Source: Fulvia fulva
Taxonomy: Eukaryota > Ascomycota > Dothideomycetes > Mycosphaerellales > Mycosphaerellaceae
DNA length: 64,000 nt
Direction: 5' to 3'
Assembly (NCBI RefSeq): GCF_020509005.1
Contig: NC_063023.1
Coordinates: 744,001 to 808,000 of the forward strand
Positions 34,866 to 46,565 of the stretch are shown one piece after another; the stretch's first letter is position 1; each line of letters opens with the position of its first letter. The translations under genes were made by a program, and so were the position numbers. Under the pieces are notes generated by a model, which had not been told where the DNA came from, searched no databases, and saw only the letters and a program-made list of their open reading frames with translations.

Positions 34866-35035
34866 ATATATTTACTTAAACCCGCGGGTACGTATCTATA
34901 CCTCGCGCCCGCTAACTAATCCGACTAGCGGCTTAGCGCCCGTATATAACTCTCGCGCCCTCCGCGCCTCCCTTAGATAGAATATCTATTCGACTTATAC
35001 CTTACCCGACTACGTACTTATACCTATTTATAACA
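34866..35035 (+). repeat. 5' LTR of element A (truncated)
   Basis: Aligns with the right LTR from the shared TATATTTACTTAAAC block to the end (TATAACA here, TATAATA on the right). The first 22 or so bases present in the right LTR (TGTTACCGTACCGGCG...) are absent. A TATATAA box lies at 34,943-34,949. Confidence 0.8.
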
Positions 35036-35037
35036 CT

Positions 35038-35047
35038 TCGAATAGAT
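35038..35047 (+). other. Putative self-priming primer-binding site, element A
   Basis: TCGAATAGAT begins 2 nt after the LTR. It is the exact complement of ATCTATTCGA at 34,984-34,993 inside the LTR, which lies 41 nt downstream of the TATATAA box, where transcription would start. There is no TGG tRNA-type primer site at the LTR boundary. Confidence 0.6.
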
Positions 35048-35199
35048 TATTACTAACGTATAGAGAGACACGAGAAGCTATGTTCGGGAGATTATATAGA
35101 AACCGCGATAGTATACGAGGAAGTACTAAGATTAGGTATCGTACTCGCTAAGTCGTACCTTAAAGTAGATTATAGCTAATATAGTAATTATAGCGAGAC

Positions 35200-37300
35200 A
35201 GACCGGTACCGGCGTACTAGGCGTAAGTATAGAGAAAACTAATAGACGCGTTCATCGCGCGTCCCTTAATAGATTATCCTTCTTTACCCTACTATCCGAT
35301 CTACCTAATAACGATAGCGTAAACCCGGCGATATAGACTTAAGGACGTAAAGAGGATATCGTAAACAGGCTCCTCGACGAGAATAACTAGTACCGTAAGT
35401 AGTATAAGAAGGTGTTCGACTAACTTAAGGTAATTAAGGAAGAGGAGATCGAGATAGAGCTAAACTTAGCTAACCTATATAGGGCGGAGTTTATCGAGGA
35501 TAAGATAGAAGATAAGGGTACTAAGGTACTAAGGAAGAGGAGGGTCACTATCGACAACTTCTAGGAAGCCTTCGACTCGTTAAACGGGTAAAATATAGAC
35601 AAGTTCAAGAAGACGGTTAATAACTATCCCTAGTAGATCTATAAGATCCTCTATAATATCGAGTCCGATTACCGACGTACGTATAAACTTAATACTACGC
35701 TCGATATAGCTAACCGTATTAACCTCCGTAAGGCGTAAGATACTAAGGACTAGATAGACCGACTCGAGGATATAATCGATACGGAATAGGCGACTAGACA
35801 GTCCCTAGAAGAGGAGGTTACGCGACTAAAGGAGGAGCTCGCTAAGCGCGATAATACTATCGTTATCGACCTAGACGAGCTTACGAGGGCTAAAGATATA
35901 AAGAAGGTATATCGTACGTAGTATAAGGTAGCGGAGAGTAAGCTAGTAGAGACCGAGACTAAGCTCGTAGTAGCCGAGAAGCGTATTACTAAGCTTAAGA
36001 AGCAAGAGATAGACCGTAGCCGGTCTAAGGAAAAGTAAGACTTACTACCTTAGCGAACCGAGTCTAAAGAGTCACTAGAGCGTCGGTAAAATAGAGGCAA
36101 GCCTAATAAGAAGAAGTCGGACCCGGATTTATCGGACGTATTAGACGACGAGGACGACGGTAATAAGGGCCGTAAGAATAGCCGTAAGGACGGTAGTCGT
36201 AAGGGTAGGAAGAATCGCCCGAGCACCGACTTAGATAGTAACCCTATCTCCGTATATACGACTTACGACGCCGACATAACTACTAGTATCAAGTCCTCTA
36301 ACGAGCTAAAGGCCCCTACTAAGTTCGATCTAAAGAGCGACGATATTAAGTTCTAAGAGTAGTAGCGTACTACCGAAGCTAAGCTCTAAGCCTCTAAATA
36401 CGGTACTATAAAGGACTCCCTTTAGAACGTCTAGAGCTAGTTAAAGAACGGTATATAGACCTATATCGACTTAGAGATCCCTAGTCTTACTAAGTCTACG
36501 GAAGGCACGACTACTTAGTACGCTTCTATAGATAATATAATAGAAGATCTACTCCGGCGCTACGGTACCCGTAATACCTATACTAATGCTATAACTAAGC
36601 TTAATAGTCTATAGTAGGGTGATAAGGAGAAGTTTAGTAACTTCTACCTATCCTTCCGTAAGAACGCCGATATCGTTAACCTTAATAACGGCGCGAAGGA
36701 AAAGAAACTCGAGAAGGACTTCCTACTCCGTAAGTTAAACTCGCGCTACGATAACCGTATTATAAACGAGGACATAGTCAACATGACCCTTAAGTAAGTC
36801 GTGTCTACGCTTTATAACTACGAGGATAAGTTTAAGGCGTTCGACCTTAAGTACGGTAAGACCGGTAATAGTAATAAGACCTAAGGTAATAAGAAGACTA
36901 CTAAGGGTAACGACGATAAGAAGGATACGGCTTCGGGTAGTAGCGGCAACAATACTAACCCGAACGCTAAGACTAAGTAGACTAATCGACCTTAGGCATT
37001 TTAGTATATCTAACCTTTAGATACTACTCGCGCCTAGGAATATATCGATCAGAATCGGTACTTAAAATACGAATAAGAAGGTTACCGCCGTGTCGATACC
37101 GATTAGTACCCCCTTCGAGATGTCGCCCGCCGCCTATTTACGCTAGGCTATAACCTAAGTAATAACCGCCGTAACGGTAGTAATAGTAGTAACGCTAATA
37201 ATACCGGCGGCGCGGGAAACGCCTAGTCTACTCCGTAAGCGTAATACGTAGTAGACCGTACGAGTTAGAGTTACGAGAAAACGAGAAAAAGTATAAATAT
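35200..37300 (+). pseudogene. Degenerate gag of element A
   Basis: Read through stops, this region gives a long Lys/Glu-rich coiled-coil segment (for example RQSLEEEVTRLKEELAKRDN near 35,800) and a region resembling retrotransposon capsid (DLLRRYGTRNTYTNAITKLN near 36,550). A Lys/Asn/Gly-rich tail follows. The layout is the same as gag of element B but the sequence is diverged. RIP-type TAG/TAA codons interrupt it throughout. Confidence 0.6.
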
Positions 37301-38662
37301 AAATATAGGCCTCCTAAGGGAGGCAAGGTTTTAAGCATATTAGTATACTCCCTACTAGCTATAAACTACTCTATAGATAAATACAATCCGGTAATAGCTT
37401 CTTATCTAGTTATACTATATATAGTAAATAGAAAGATCCCTACTTAAACCCTTTATAATAATAGTACTAACTCTACGTACTTTAATATCGACTTTACGTA
37501 TAAGAATAACCTTAATATAATATAGCTACCTAATCCGTTAGGGCTGATATTAGTAGATAGCCGACCTACTAGTAACCTTATTACTTATAGAACAACGGTA
37601 TAGATTCAGATCGGTAACTACGTAGAGACTAGGTCTAGCTACTACGTATTACTAGAATACGATATAGTCCTCGGCCGTCTCTAGTACGATAAGCATTAAC
37701 CTATATTCTACTATACGTTAGGAACTATAACCCTATTCTTACTATATTATTGACAGAACTGTATACTTAGAACTGAACTAGTATACGTATAGTCTATTAA
37801 CGATAAGGGTATTATACTAAGAGGCGTTCTTTAGACCGAGATACTAGTACTAGAGAGTTCGCGACCTTAAGCTCTATCTAATTATACTAAACCCTACGTA
37901 GAGGATGAAGACGAACCTATAGTAGTATAGGAGACGTATACGACGAAGGTAGTAATACGACATGCCGTCGATACCTACGATAAACCGGAACCGTCTTACT
38001 ATGTCCGCTAGCTATTACCCGCTAATAGGGTTGAAATACTTAAGCGCCTAGCGCGTCGAACGAAGAAAGAACTAAAGGTCGAGACTGAGCCGGAGATCGA
38101 CATTAAGCCTATTAATATAGAAGCACTTCGGCGTATAAGCCGGAGGAAGGGCTATAAAGTATATATAATATAGATATTTAACCCGAAAGAAAATCCTAAT
38201 AAGTAAGTCGCGCGAGACCCGTTATCCGCGTATATACTAAAGGCTTTCGGTATAAGAGCGAAGCTAGTACTAGGAGGTAGCGCGGCGATATTAGTAGATA
38301 CTAATACTTAAGAAAATATAGATAGATAGAAGGAGCCCCGGGGTAACTATACCTAGCGGTAACTTAACGCCTCTACTATATTAGCTAACGACTATTAGCG
38401 TTTTATAAACGGTAAGGACAAAGACTAGGATCCTATCCCTTTGTTACTAGTAGAGTTTAAGGAAATAGCTAGGCTGTTTAGCCGTAAGAAAGTAGACAAG
38501 GTCCTACCGCGACGGTCTAGCGTAGACTATAAGATTAAGCTAAAGAATAGTTAGACACCGCTATTTCGAAGACTATACTCCTTCTCTATACGAGAGAACG
38601 AGGTGATTAAGAAGTGGATCGACGACTAACTTAAGAAAGGTTTTATTTAGAGAAGCGTGTTA

Positions 38663-38678
38663 CTAGTAGTAGTACCTA
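38663..38678. repeat. Target-site duplication, left copy, of LINE copy 3
   Basis: CTAGTAGTAGTACCTA occurs here and again at 43,659-43,674, flanking the LINE exactly. It is 16 bp, of the length usual for LINE insertion. Confidence 0.85.
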
Positions 38679-41600
38679 AGGAAAAAGAGACTTCTATTAG
38701 GCGCTATCGCTAAACACAATACAATCGAAAGCCCTTATCGAGGCTATTCTAACGACCTAAAACGTAGGCTACTGCCCCTAGAATTAAGGGAGTTCTACCT
38801 TATTCAAGTTAGACAGCTTGAAGTTCTCTTTACCCTGTTTCTTTAGCTCTATAGCCCTAAACGCCGCGGAGGTGCCTAGCTATATTAGGCAACTCCTAGG
38901 TAATAGTAGCCTAGGCTACGGCACTACCGGCGCCTACGGCTCTATAGGCGAAGCTCCCCTAAGACAACTAGTAGTAACTTATAGAGGACGTAAAAAGTAT
39001 AGAGACTAACGATCAGCTCCTATACCGGTCTCTATAGGTAATAATCACTTAGCTACGTACGGCGCTAGTCCTATCGTATTACCGAGGGCAACAAGAAACA
39101 AGGACGACGTCTTAGGCGATTAATAAGGCCACCCGGAGTCAACACCCCTATAGCTAGGTATCGGTCGCGGCTTCGATACTAGGCCCCCGCCTAACGCACG
39201 ATATAGTTATAATCCGTATTATAGCAAAGGAAGACTAGGCCGAAGTAGCGAAGCTATCGAACAAGGAGCTTGCCTAGCGAATTGATTAACTAGGGGTGGT
39301 CGTAGTGAACTAATAGTCCAACGGTACTCTATAGATCTATACTAGCTCTACTACTACTAGGAGGCACCTAGAGGCATAGCTATAGTAGGCATCTAAGGTT
39401 GTGGCATTAGCGAAGGTCTTAACGAAGCAATTTACGATCCTAGTCTACGACATGCCTAAAGAGTTCGACCTAACTAACTAAGGTCACCTACGTACTCTCT
39501 AGGAGGACAACCCGGTCACTCTTAACTCTCTAATCTAGAAGGCGACTTGGCTCTATAGGAAATAGCTAGAAAGCAAGAAGGCCTCGGCGCTAATCGTATA
39601 GCTATAAGACGCGAAAGCGGCGGATCTAGTAATAGAATAAGGCCTAATCTAGCAATATAGCCTTAAGATAGTAGAAAAGTACTCCTTATCCTTCCGTGTC
39701 CTCTAATGCTTCAAATGCTAACAGTATAGACACTAAACCTATACGTACATAAATAAGTAGGCCTACTCGAACTATATAGGAGACTATATATCTAGGGACT
39801 ATATATCGGCTACGAGGCGGTACGCGAACTGTCCGGGGTACTACCTATCGTATAGCGCGGAATGCCCGTAGCGGAAACTAGCGAAAAACAAGGCAATTAT
39901 AAATAGAACCGTCGCCCTAAGGTTCTACGGCGACCGTAAGGCTAGTCTATACCGGAACTAGCTAGCGGCGGTCGGGTATAAGCGCCCTAGGGCCGAGGAT
40001 AGTATAAAGGATATATAACCTAGGGCGTACGGGAGGCTACGTACTCTACTAGTTACGGCGAGGGAATCTAACTAGGCCCGGCTCCCCTTTAGTATATAAC
40101 CGATACGCGTAGACTAGGACGCGCTAGGCTATAGGACATAGGACATTATAGAGGAAATGATTGTCAATAACGATGACTAGCCTCGATCCGCTTAGTATTA
40201 TCTAGTATAACGTTAACTATAGCAAGGATATAGTATAGAACTATTTTATATACGAGGCGGACCCGTACGTCTACTACGTCCTAGTAATCTAGGAGCTATA
40301 GATTAACCCGTACTATAAGAGGCTAACGACCTATAAGTTACTAGGCTATACGATATGCCTACGAAGCGACGGTAGACCCGGTACGTGCTTCTATATTAGT
40401 AAGGACATACTAGAATCCGGATAGGAGGTAGTATACTACGTAGACGAAGAAGGCGGGGGAGATATTACCTCCCTCTACGTAGGTAGCACTTAGATACATA
40501 ACATATATATATAACCGCTAGCCTCGAGGTCTAGCCGCGACCTTAGGGTCTATAGACACCTAGACAGTGCGCTTAAGAGACAAGGCTACTATATTGTAGT
40601 AGGAGACTTTAATATATACTACCCTTCCTAGGAAAGCCTTATATAGCCGCACCCTATAGCCGACGAAGTAATCGACTTAATAGCAAGCAACGCAATTGCC
40701 CTTAATACCCCGAAGGACCTAGGTACCTAGAAGAGAGGGGGACTCTAAGGCACGATCGACCTCTCCTAGATCTCGGATAGCTACTACTATATAGTAACCT
40801 ACTATAGGATCGAACATAAACTCGAGGCGTCGTTAGACTATATACTAGTCAGGACCTCTATTACGATATAGATATAATATATACTAGCGAGAACCCTTAA
40901 GCTAAACTAGGGAAAGGCCCTCTAGGCCAATATCTAGGTATACCTCGACGACTCCGAGAGGCTAGTCTAGATCGCGTAGTAGTAATACAATAGTAAAGAC
41001 GAGATAGACGAGGTAGTCTAAGGGTTAATAGACGAAAGAGGAAAAGCGACCTCACTCTACGTTCCGCTTACCTAACTAACGATATAGTCTAAACTATACT
41101 AGACGCCGAAGTGCACTACGATAGTAAGAGAAGTAAGGAGAGCCCGCCGGGTATAGACGAGTAGCTATAGCGAGGAGGCCTAGAACGTATATAGGGAGGC
41201 ATACTAATAGAAGAAAGCTACGATACGGAGGGAGAAAGTAGTCGGCTAGAGGGCTATAGTAGAAGAAATCGCCGGTAAGCTAGCGAGGATATAGAAGCTA
41301 GCGAAATAGGCCCGATAGGACCCTATATAGGGCCCCTCCTTCTCTATCCTAGCGCTATAATCGCCTAGTAGCCCGGTTAGCGACCCCGAGGCTAAGGCGC
41401 GTCTACTAGCTAGTAAGTCCTTCCCGCCCCTAGTCGAGGCTAATCTAAGCGACATAAACAGCTCTACTCCCCTAGCCCCTAGTATAGCGGTCTAATAGAA
41501 TATGTCCGAGGGAGATGTTGCCGCTATACTTAGGAAGTTGCCGGCGAAGAAAGCCCCGGGGCCGGATAGAATCCTAAACGAACTACTAAAGAAGTGTAGA

Positions 41601-43658
41601 GATTAACTAGCCCTAGTAGTCGTAGCGATCTTTAACGCCTACCTATAGACCGGATACTACCTAACGGCATTTAAACAATCGACGACAGTGGTCCTACGTA
41701 AGCCGTAGAAGGAAGACTATACGTAGGTGAAGTCGTACCGCCTAATTGCGCTCCTTAACACTCTTAGGAAGGCGCTTAAGAAGCTAGTTATAACGAGACT
41801 CTCCGAGGCGGTAGAGGAGTACTCCCTACTCCCGGACACCTAGATAGGTACGCGCCTATAGCGGTCGACGCTATCCGCGATAGAACTTATCACCTCTTAG
41901 GTAAAGGCTATCTAGTATAGGAATAGGGACAAGGTAGTATCCTTACTTAGCCTAGACATATCGGGAGCCTTCGACTACGTATTATACCCGCGGCTACTCT
42001 ATATCCTAAGGTCGAAAGGACTCCCTAAGTAGCTTGTTAACTTTGTACGGTCCTACCTCTAAAACCGTAGTACGTCAATCCTAGTCGGTTAGTATAGAAG
42101 CCTATTTCAAGTAGTCTATACTAGAATCCCGTAAGGCTTAACGCTAGTACCTATTCTGTTCCTCTTCTTTATAGCGACGCTACTCCCAGCCCTAGAATCC
42201 TAGAACACCGCTACGAGCGGCTTCGTAGACGACACAAACATCCTAGCGTAGTCTTCCTCGACTAAGGAGAACTATAGGCTACTAGAAGAGAAGTACAAGA
42301 TCTACGAGGACTAGGCTAGGAGGTACGGGGCTCGGTTTACCCTAGAAAAGTACAATCTAATATACTTTACGCGCCGGCCACGGTTCTATAATATACAAGC
42401 TTCTATCTAGATATAGGGGTATACGACTAACCCGGTAAATTAGCTTAGGATCCTCGGACTATAGGTAGACCCGGCGCTACGGTAGAGGAAGTACGTATAG
42501 GCAATATTACGGAAAGCTAAACAGAATATAGCATTATACTAGAGGCTCACTACGTCTATATAGGGGGCGGACTTTCGGTAGTTACGACTTCTATATACGG
42601 CTATTATACGGCTAGTCCTTACCTATAGTAGCTAAGTATAGTCCTTAGGCGAGAGGGCCTACCTATTAAAGGGACTCGTCGCGCCGTTAGCGAAGATCTA
42701 AAACTAATGCCTAAGGAAGGTCACCGGGGCATATAAGTCGACACTAATAAGAATACTTAAGTACGAGACCGCTATACCGCCGATCGACCTATATATCTAG
42801 GGACTACGGACCTCCTACTTAGGCAAGTCGGTACAGTACCTAGTATAGAAGGTTATCGCTAGTATAGTCGTAAGGGCCCGCGAATTAGTACTAGCGTATA
42901 AGGGCATTCGACCCGGAAACGAGCCGAACTACCGGGTAAGGGACAAATAGCTAGCAATATAATAGGAGGGTAAGAAATTGTTTATAGAGCAACTATAGAA
43001 GGAAAGGTAGAATAACTAGGTTATAGGATATAGTAGACGCCCTTAGCTAGCGGGATAACCTAAGGAATAGTTAGCTACGAAATCCGCGGTCATATACCCC
43101 CCCGAAGCTTATCTACTACCGCCTTACGAGGGCATAGAGTAGTATAGTAACCTAACTACGAAGCGAACATATCGGCCTCTAGGGGTACCTATTATAGAGG
43201 AAGGTTCTAGAATACACGAATACTAGCTACCCCTACGGCTATTACTCCTAGAATGTACGGTACGTACTCCTCGTCTATCCGAGGTAGTCGCTAGGAAGGG
43301 GGGAGTAGATAGTAAAGGCGAGAAACCGGACGATTAGGGCACTTCTTAATAACGTTAAGGACCTACGGCGTATTACGAACTAGATACTAGAGAAGGGCTA
43401 GCTAGAACAGTACCGCCTAGTAGGAGTAGTATAGGAAGAGAGGACACGGCGTAGCGCGACGAGACTAGCTAGGAGTAGGGGCTAATAGGGTAGTGATATA
43501 GACTACGTACGTTTAGAGGGAAAGCTAATCTAGATAAGGAGAAGTCGAGGGCGGGAAGGGTTTTTACCTATTCGGGTTTCCCTTTATACATAACAATAGA
43601 TATATATCTATATAGGCCGAGTAGGGTCCTAGAACAGGGGAATAACAAATCTATCTAT
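38679..43658 (+). mobile_element. LINE retrotransposon copy 3, inserted in RT of element A
   Basis: 4,980 bp, full length or nearly so, RIP-mutated. The 3' end is AACAAATCTATCTAT, the same (ATCT)n-type tail as the other copies. Reading through stops gives an ORF1 zinc-knuckle region near 39,700. In ORF2 it gives endonuclease-like sequence from about 40,200 and reverse transcriptase with IPQGLTLVPILFLFF and FVDDTNIL near 42,130-42,245. A 16-bp target duplication surrounds it. Removing the element and one duplicate joins VVVP to [17 protein letters not shown] in frame, restoring the RT of element A. The open frame at 38,818-39,009 is a chance frame in the LINE 5' region. Confidence 0.85.
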
Positions 43659-43674
43659 CTAGTAGTAGTACCTA
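43659..43674. repeat. Target-site duplication, right copy, of LINE copy 3
   Basis: Identical 16-bp copy of 38,663-38,678, directly after the CTAT tail of the LINE. Confidence 0.85.
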
Positions 43675-43920
43675 TTCTAATAGTCAAAAAGCCGGGTAGA
43701 GGGCTACGAGTATACGTAGACTATAGAGCTCTAAACGCGCTTACGACGAAGAGTCGCTACCCGATTCTACTATTTTAAGAGACCTTAGATCGTATTACTA
43801 GCGCGTAATATTTTACTAAGCTAGATGTTATCGCTACGTTTAATCGCATCCGTATTATAGTAGGAGACGAGTAGAAAACGGCCTTTACTACTAGATATAG
43901 GCAGTTTAAGTACGTAGTTA

Positions 43921-43989
43921 ACGTACTTTACTACCGAGCGGGCTATACTACCGAGCGGGCCACTTTTGCTAAGAACTGTACCACTTCTA
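43921..43989 (+). repeat. Left terminal inverted repeat of the pogo element
   Basis: Contains two tandem copies of a 17-bp unit with core CTACCGAGCGGGC (starting at 43,931 and 43,948). It pairs with 52,944-53,012 with about five transition differences. Confidence 0.85.
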
Positions 43990-44113
43990 TAGATATAGCT
44001 ATATAACTACTATTATAGCGTATATTGTCTTCAAACGGGGCCAAACTGACCTTAGCTGTCTAGGCCACGAAACGCGACGCGATAATCACAAATCGACTTG
44101 CTATAAAGGTATA

Positions 44114-44118
44114 CGACG
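44114..44118. repeat. Target-site duplication CGACG, left, of element B
   Basis: The same five bases follow the right LTR at 51,341-51,345. Confidence 0.9.
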
Positions 44119-44302
44119 TGTCACGGGCAGCCCGCGACCCCTCACTGTAGCTGCGTCGGCCCGGCTGAACCGCGGACCTTCTGCATCGGGTTAGCGCGGC
44201 TTGGCTTTACTTTATAACTTCGCCGCGCCTCGCGCTCCTCTTTCGTAGCTTCGTAGAACAACAACTATCTCATTCGGACCCTATGGTACGCGCGCCCTTA
44301 CA
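44119..44302 (+). repeat. 5' LTR of element B
   Basis: 184 bp, TGTCACGGGC...CCCTTACA. A TATAA box lies at 44,213-44,217. If transcription starts at 44,253, U3 is about 134 bp and R-U5 50 bp. Confidence 0.95.
44213..44217 (+). promoter_or_regulatory. TATA box of the element B LTR
   Basis: TATAA in the context CTTTATAACTTCG, 40 nt upstream of the segment complementary to the primer-binding site. Element A has an equivalent TATATAA at the same distance. Confidence 0.6.
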
Positions 44303-44304
44303 GT

Positions 44305-44313
44305 TTGTTCTAC
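44305..44313 (+). other. Putative self-priming primer-binding site, element B
   Basis: TTGTTCTAC starts 2 nt after the LTR. It is exactly complementary to GTAGAACAA at 44,253-44,261 in the LTR, the likely 5' end of the transcript. No TGG-type tRNA site is present. Tf1 of fission yeast primes reverse transcription this way with 11 nt. Confidence 0.65.
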
Positions 44314-44438
44314 CTTACTACCCAGATCGCGGATCTAGGTAAGGGACGCGTAACAACAGGAACAGACAGAACCGCAGAACTCGAGAACGCGCAGAGCCGC
44401 ATCAGAACACAGAACACGGTAAGGCGCACAGCGCGCAG

Positions 44439-46565
44439 ATGCCTAGAGAACGTAACGCGGCGACACCATCAGCAGGTGGTCGCGCGCTCGTAGACAGTCA
44501 GGATACAGGCACCGTCACGCCTCCCCCGAACCCAGACAACATGACTTCACAAACAGCGAACGGCGGCATGCGACCGCCACCTAAGCCTAAGGGCAAAAGC
44601 AAGCAGCGCACATCTCTTTTCCCCGACCTCTCCTCTTTTCCTCAGAGTCAGACACAGGACGACAACCGGCGGGTCACAGTAGACACCGGTGTCGCGCTAC
44701 AACAAGAGATTGATAAAGCTTACCAGAAGGCCTTCGAGCGAGAAGAAGGTGGTGAGATTGACTTTACAGAACTGTTCGAGTTCAAGCTCGAAGAGAACCC
44801 AGGCGGCGACCCAGACGAGGTGTATCTATCACTCGACGAGGCAGAACACATTCTCGCATCCGAATACCAGAATGTCACCCCAGACAACCTCACGACCCTT
44901 GCATCCCAACACCCGAAGACCACCCACGACTTCGTGCTACAAGCAGTCAACACGGCAATTACTAAGGGCAGACAACTCGATGTAATGGAGCGAGCCAACG
45001 ACCTCCAGAACACCCAGTACACCACGCTGTACACCGAATACGACCGCATCTACAAGATGCTGCGAAGTGAAGAGCTTGTCACACAGAAAATGGCAGCAGA
45101 TCTCAAGAGCAAGAAGGATTGCGACCCAGCTAAGTTGCAAGAGCTGGGGAAGAAATACAAGGAAGCCAACAACCTGTGCAAGCAGTTCAGCGAGATCTGC
45201 GAGAAGGAGAAGAAGAAGGCACAAGATGCTGAGGCGAAGAACCAGGCCCTACAACAAGAAGTCGATGACCTGAAGGCTCGGCTTGAGGCAGGAGACACCA
45301 CACAGAACGGAGGTAGGGGCCGCTCAGGCCGCCGACCCTCTCGTTCCCGCCCACGCGAGACCTCACTCGAGCAGCTATTGCGTAGGTATCGCGAAGCTGC
45401 TGGTGGAGGGGGCGGTGGCGGTGGTGGTGATAACGATAACGATGGAGACGACGATGACCGTGGCGACAATGGCCGAGGACGTGACAACGACCGTCCGCGA
45501 CCAGGACCCAACAACAGTCGTGACTCGAGAATGCGCAACACCCGCACCCAGACACCACTGGTTGACCTTCCAGAACGTCTCTTCACCATTGACCGCACCC
45601 TCACTCGCGGCATGGAGATCGGCAAGGGTGTGCCCGACCCTAAGCACTTCAAGAACGATGACGACCCCAATTTCGACAGCTGGTACAGCAGTGTTCTCCT
45701 AAAGCTGACTGTAGCAACCTTCCGCACTGAGGCAGATGGTCTGCGCTTCGTGTATGGGTGGACACAAGGTGATCCTCAGCGAAGCATCAAGCCGAGGATC
45801 CCTGTGCCTGGACAGCAGTCCTTCAACGAGTTCAAGACTGGAGAAGAGTTATTAGACTGGATGACACGCCAATATGGCACACGCAATGAGGGAACCAAGG
45901 CTATGGTTGACATTGCTACCTGCAAGCAAGAACAAGGCGAAACCTTTGTAGCCTTCCATGCCCGCTACTCGAAGTTGCGCGCCTGGATGTCATGGACCGA
46001 TGAGACCGAGCTCATGCTGTTCCGTAACCGACTGAACCGCAAGTACTTCATCAAGACCTTCGGCGACCGCGAAGTCGACCGCCGCCTAGACAGCATGCAA
46101 GACGTTATCGAGGAGTGCACCGCACTGGACGAGAGTTTCTACGAGACAGATCGACTATACCCGCAGAAGGAGCGCCCCCGGGGCAATGGCAACTCGAACA
46201 GCAATGGCGGCCAGAACAACCAGAACAACGGCAACGCAGTTGCTAGTGCCGCTGCCGGTGTAGCAGGTGCCTTGGTACAGCGCCCACTACAGTACGCTGG
46301 TACCAAGAAGAAGGAGGATCTGCCGACACATCTACAGAACCTGCCTACGCTCAACCGTGAGCAGCGCGAAGACCTTAAGAAGCAGGGTAAGTGCTACCGC
46401 TGCCGTACAGGTTCTCACGTGTCGACCAACCCTGAATGCCCAATGTATGGGTACGATGGCGACTATCGCCCACCGCGTCCACGCAATACCACGCCGAATC
46501 CGAACGCGAACCTCAGTTCCCTAGCCGCCGATCCGCGGCAGGGAAATGGCACGACCGCTGCCTAA
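44439..46565 (+). CDS. gag: Gag polyprotein of element B
   Basis: 708 residues from MPRERNAATPSAG; a Met at 44,541 is an alternative start. In order: a Pro/Gly/Ser-rich N-terminus; an acidic helical region; a long coiled coil at about residues 195-285 (rich in Lys, Glu and Gln); an Arg/Ser-rich patch followed by a Gly8 and Asp/Asn-rich linker (about 320-350); a retrotransposon capsid-like domain at about 400-570 (FDSWYSSVLLKL ... ETFVAFHARYSKLRAWMSW); an Asn/Gly-rich linker; and a zinc knuckle CYRCRTGSHVSTNPEC near residue 650 with spacing C-x2-C-x4-H-x6-C. It packages element RNA in virus-like particles. It ends 130 nt inside the pol open frame, which lies in the -1 frame. Confidence 0.93.
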   Translation: MPRERNAATPSAGGRALVDSQDTGTVTPPPNPDNMTSQTANGGMRPPPKPKGKSKQRTSLFPDLSSFPQSQTQDDNRRVTVDTGVALQQEIDKAYQKAFEREEGGEIDFTELFEFKLEENPGGDPDEVYLSLDEAEHILASEYQNVTPDNLTTLASQHPKTTHDFVLQAVNTAITKGRQLDVMERANDLQNTQYTTLYTEYDRIYKMLRSEELVTQKMAADLKSKKDCDPAKLQELGKKYKEANNLCKQFSEICEKEKKKAQDAEAKNQALQQEVDDLKARLEAGDTTQNGGRGRSGRRPSRSRPRETSLEQLLRRYREAAGGGGGGGGGDNDNDGDDDDRGDNGRGRDNDRPRPGPNNSRDSRMRNTRTQTPLVDLPERLFTIDRTLTRGMEIGKGVPDPKHFKNDDDPNFDSWYSSVLLKLTVATFRTEADGLRFVYGWTQGDPQRSIKPRIPVPGQQSFNEFKTGEELLDWMTRQYGTRNEGTKAMVDIATCKQEQGETFVAFHARYSKLRAWMSWTDETELMLFRNRLNRKYFIKTFGDREVDRRLDSMQDVIEECTALDESFYETDRLYPQKERPRGNGNSNSNGGQNNQNNGNAVASAAAGVAGALVQRPLQYAGTKKKEDLPTHLQNLPTLNREQREDLKKQGKCYRCRTGSHVSTNPECPMYGYDGDYRPPRPRNTTPNPNANLSSLAADPRQGNGTTAA

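Noticed and set aside
38818..39009. 63-codon frame inside the island
   Set aside because: Lies in the RIP-mutated 5' part of LINE copy 3; no similarity to ORF1 in frame, so a chance opening.
44305..44493. Possible leader ORF directly after the 5' LTR of element B
   Set aside because: It begins at TTG, not ATG, and overlaps the gag start in another frame; no conserved residues. The same TTG is better explained as the primer-binding site.
45050..45727. 225-codon minus-strand frame opposite gag
   Set aside because: Mirror of the GC-rich Arg/Ser/Gly-coding part of gag; no domain, and the sense strand is clearly coding.
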